A DNA stretch of 64,000 nt. It comes from Eggerthella timonensis (GTDB taxonomy: Bacteria; Actinomycetota; Coriobacteriia; Coriobacteriales; Eggerthellaceae). The position numbers and the translations under genes are program-made. How positions within the stretch are numbered: position 1 is the first letter of the stretch; each line of letters opens with the position of its first letter. The notes below the pieces were generated by a model. The model did not search any database and was not told where the DNA came from. It saw only the letters and a program-made list of their open reading frames with translations. This document shows, one piece after another, positions 63,236 through 64,000 of the stretch. The stretch covers positions 62,001 to 126,000 of the forward strand of contig NZ_FXXA01000002.1 in the NCBI RefSeq assembly GCF_900184265.1, written 5' to 3'.

Positions 63236-64000
63236 CTACTTGGCTTTCTTGGCCTTCGTCTTCTTGAGCGCCAGCTCCTCGGCGCGCTCCTCCGCCTCTT
63301 CGGCGTCGAGCTCTTCCGTTTGCTTCTTGATGCGGTTGCGCAACACGATGCGGGCGATAAACAAGCTTCCTTCATACAGCACGAGCAAGGCGGCGAACAT
63401 GAGCAGCATGGTAACCGGGGATGCGTCCGGTGTGGCCATAGCGGAAACGACCATGAGCACAACGTACACCGTGCGCCAGCTCCCGCGAAGCTTCTTGTAC
63501 GGAACGACATCGAAGATGACGAGGTAGAACACGATAAGCGGCAGTTCGAACGCGAAGCCGAAGCCCAGTTCGAACTTGATAATCATGTCAATATACGATG
63601 ACATACGGGGAGCGACGGTGCCAAGGCCGTTCGCCTGATCCGTGAGCCATTGAAACGCGGGATTCAGAATGACCAGATAGCAGAAGATCGTTCCAAAAAT
63701 GAACAGGCCAACCGCAGCTGCAAACGTCGGGATGAACCACTTGCGCTCGCTCGGCTTGAGAGCCGGCAGGAAGAACGCAAGGATCTGCCACAGAATTACG
63801 GGAGCGCACGCCACAACCGACGCCCATAACGAAATCTTGAAGCGCGTGGAAAACGCCTCGAACGGGTCAATCGCTTGCAAAGAAGCGAACCCGGACGCAT
63901 CCGTCGGAAGAAATTCCGAGATAGGCAGCAGCAAGAACTGGCCCATGATAGGCGTGGCCATGTAGAAGACAACCACGGCGATGGCGAGGCATGCGATGAT
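63236..64000 (-). CDS. tatC: Twin-arginine translocase subunit TatC, N-terminus beyond window
   Basis: The C-terminal 254 residues of TatC, the core receptor for Tat signal peptides. Typical segments: PFEAFSTRFKISLWASVVACAPVILWQILAFFLPAL, MIIKFELGFGFAFELPLIVFYLV, and AMATPDASPVTMLLMFAALLVLYEGSLFIAR, followed by a Lys/Glu-rich tail. The frame stays open to 64000, so the first helix and start lie outside. At least six Tat substrates are encoded in this window. Confidence 0.95.
   Translation of the reverse strand: MIACLAIAVVVFYMATPIMGQFLLLPISEFLPTDASGFASLQAIDPFEAFSTRFKISLWASVVACAPVILWQILAFFLPALKPSERKWFIPTFAAAVGLFIFGTIFCYLVILNPAFQWLTDQANGLGTVAPRMSSYIDMIIKFELGFGFAFELPLIVFYLVIFDVVPYKKLRGSWRTVYVVLMVVSAMATPDASPVTMLLMFAALLVLYEGSLFIARIVLRNRIKKQTEELDAEEAEERAEELALKKTKAKKAK

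Overview
The window looks like a chromosomal piece of a high-GC Coriobacteriia genome, most likely Eggerthella lenta or a close relative. I infer this from three things: the many Tat-exported flavoprotein reductases paired with LuxR regulators that have multi-membrane-span N-termini, the compact infA-rpmJ-rpsM-rpsK-rpsD-rpoA-rplQ operon, and the codon use. No database search was possible, so species and family names rest on recognised motifs and gene order.

Layout. 1-4.9 kb: enolase (cut by the window edge), a LuxR-type regulator divergent from a Tat flavoprotein, and a TrmO/TsaA-like protein. 5-7.4 kb: a MerR regulator with a textbook MerR-type promoter at its 3' end, and an MqsR-like toxin with an MqsA/Panacea-like antitoxin. 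7.4-11.5 kb: an orphan EcfT, a 14-span MFS exporter and three small helical, charged proteins. 11.6-15.1 kb: the ribosomal/RNA polymerase operon. 15.4-19.9 kb: a flavin module made of a RibU-like S component, an exported lipoprotein with two DAVSGAT flavinylation sites, a LuxR regulator and ApbE. 20-26.5 kb: a MerR regulator, small genes, a 141-bp MITE-like element, and a respiratory operon. That operon encodes a ferredoxin subunit, an NrfD-like membrane subunit, a triheme cytochrome fused to a sulfite-oxidase-like molybdopterin domain, and a second molybdopterin-domain gene that seems split by a frameshift. A MerR-type promoter drives it.

26.6-39.9 kb: a phage-tail cluster with a LexA/CI-like repressor, an AT-rich operator region, a candidate activator, tail terminator, tube, chaperones, tape measure, FN3 and hub proteins, a collar fibre, holin and two lysins. 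I see no terminase, portal, capsid, protease, integrase or replication gene. This makes it a good candidate for a flexible (F-type) tailocin rather than an intact prophage. tRNA-Gln and tRNA-Lys follow.

40.9-64 kb: a stress protein with an MFS transporter; a second LuxR/flavoprotein pair; an HD protein; a ten-span metal exporter; a secreted surface protein convergent with groL; groS-groL under CIRCE control; a two-component system; a third LuxR/flavoprotein pair with two further flavoproteins; nadE; hypB-hypA; and tatC (cut by the window edge). A palindromic intergenic repeat (core TGAGAC...GTCTCA) recurs at 19.9, 42.7, 51.9 and 57.8 kb.

Read together, the window is dominated by respiratory versatility. 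Exported flavoproteins and molybdopterin/cytochrome enzymes, their cofactor supply (riboflavin uptake, ApbE, Tat export) and dedicated local regulators lie around a core housekeeping operon and a tail-only phage-derived cluster.
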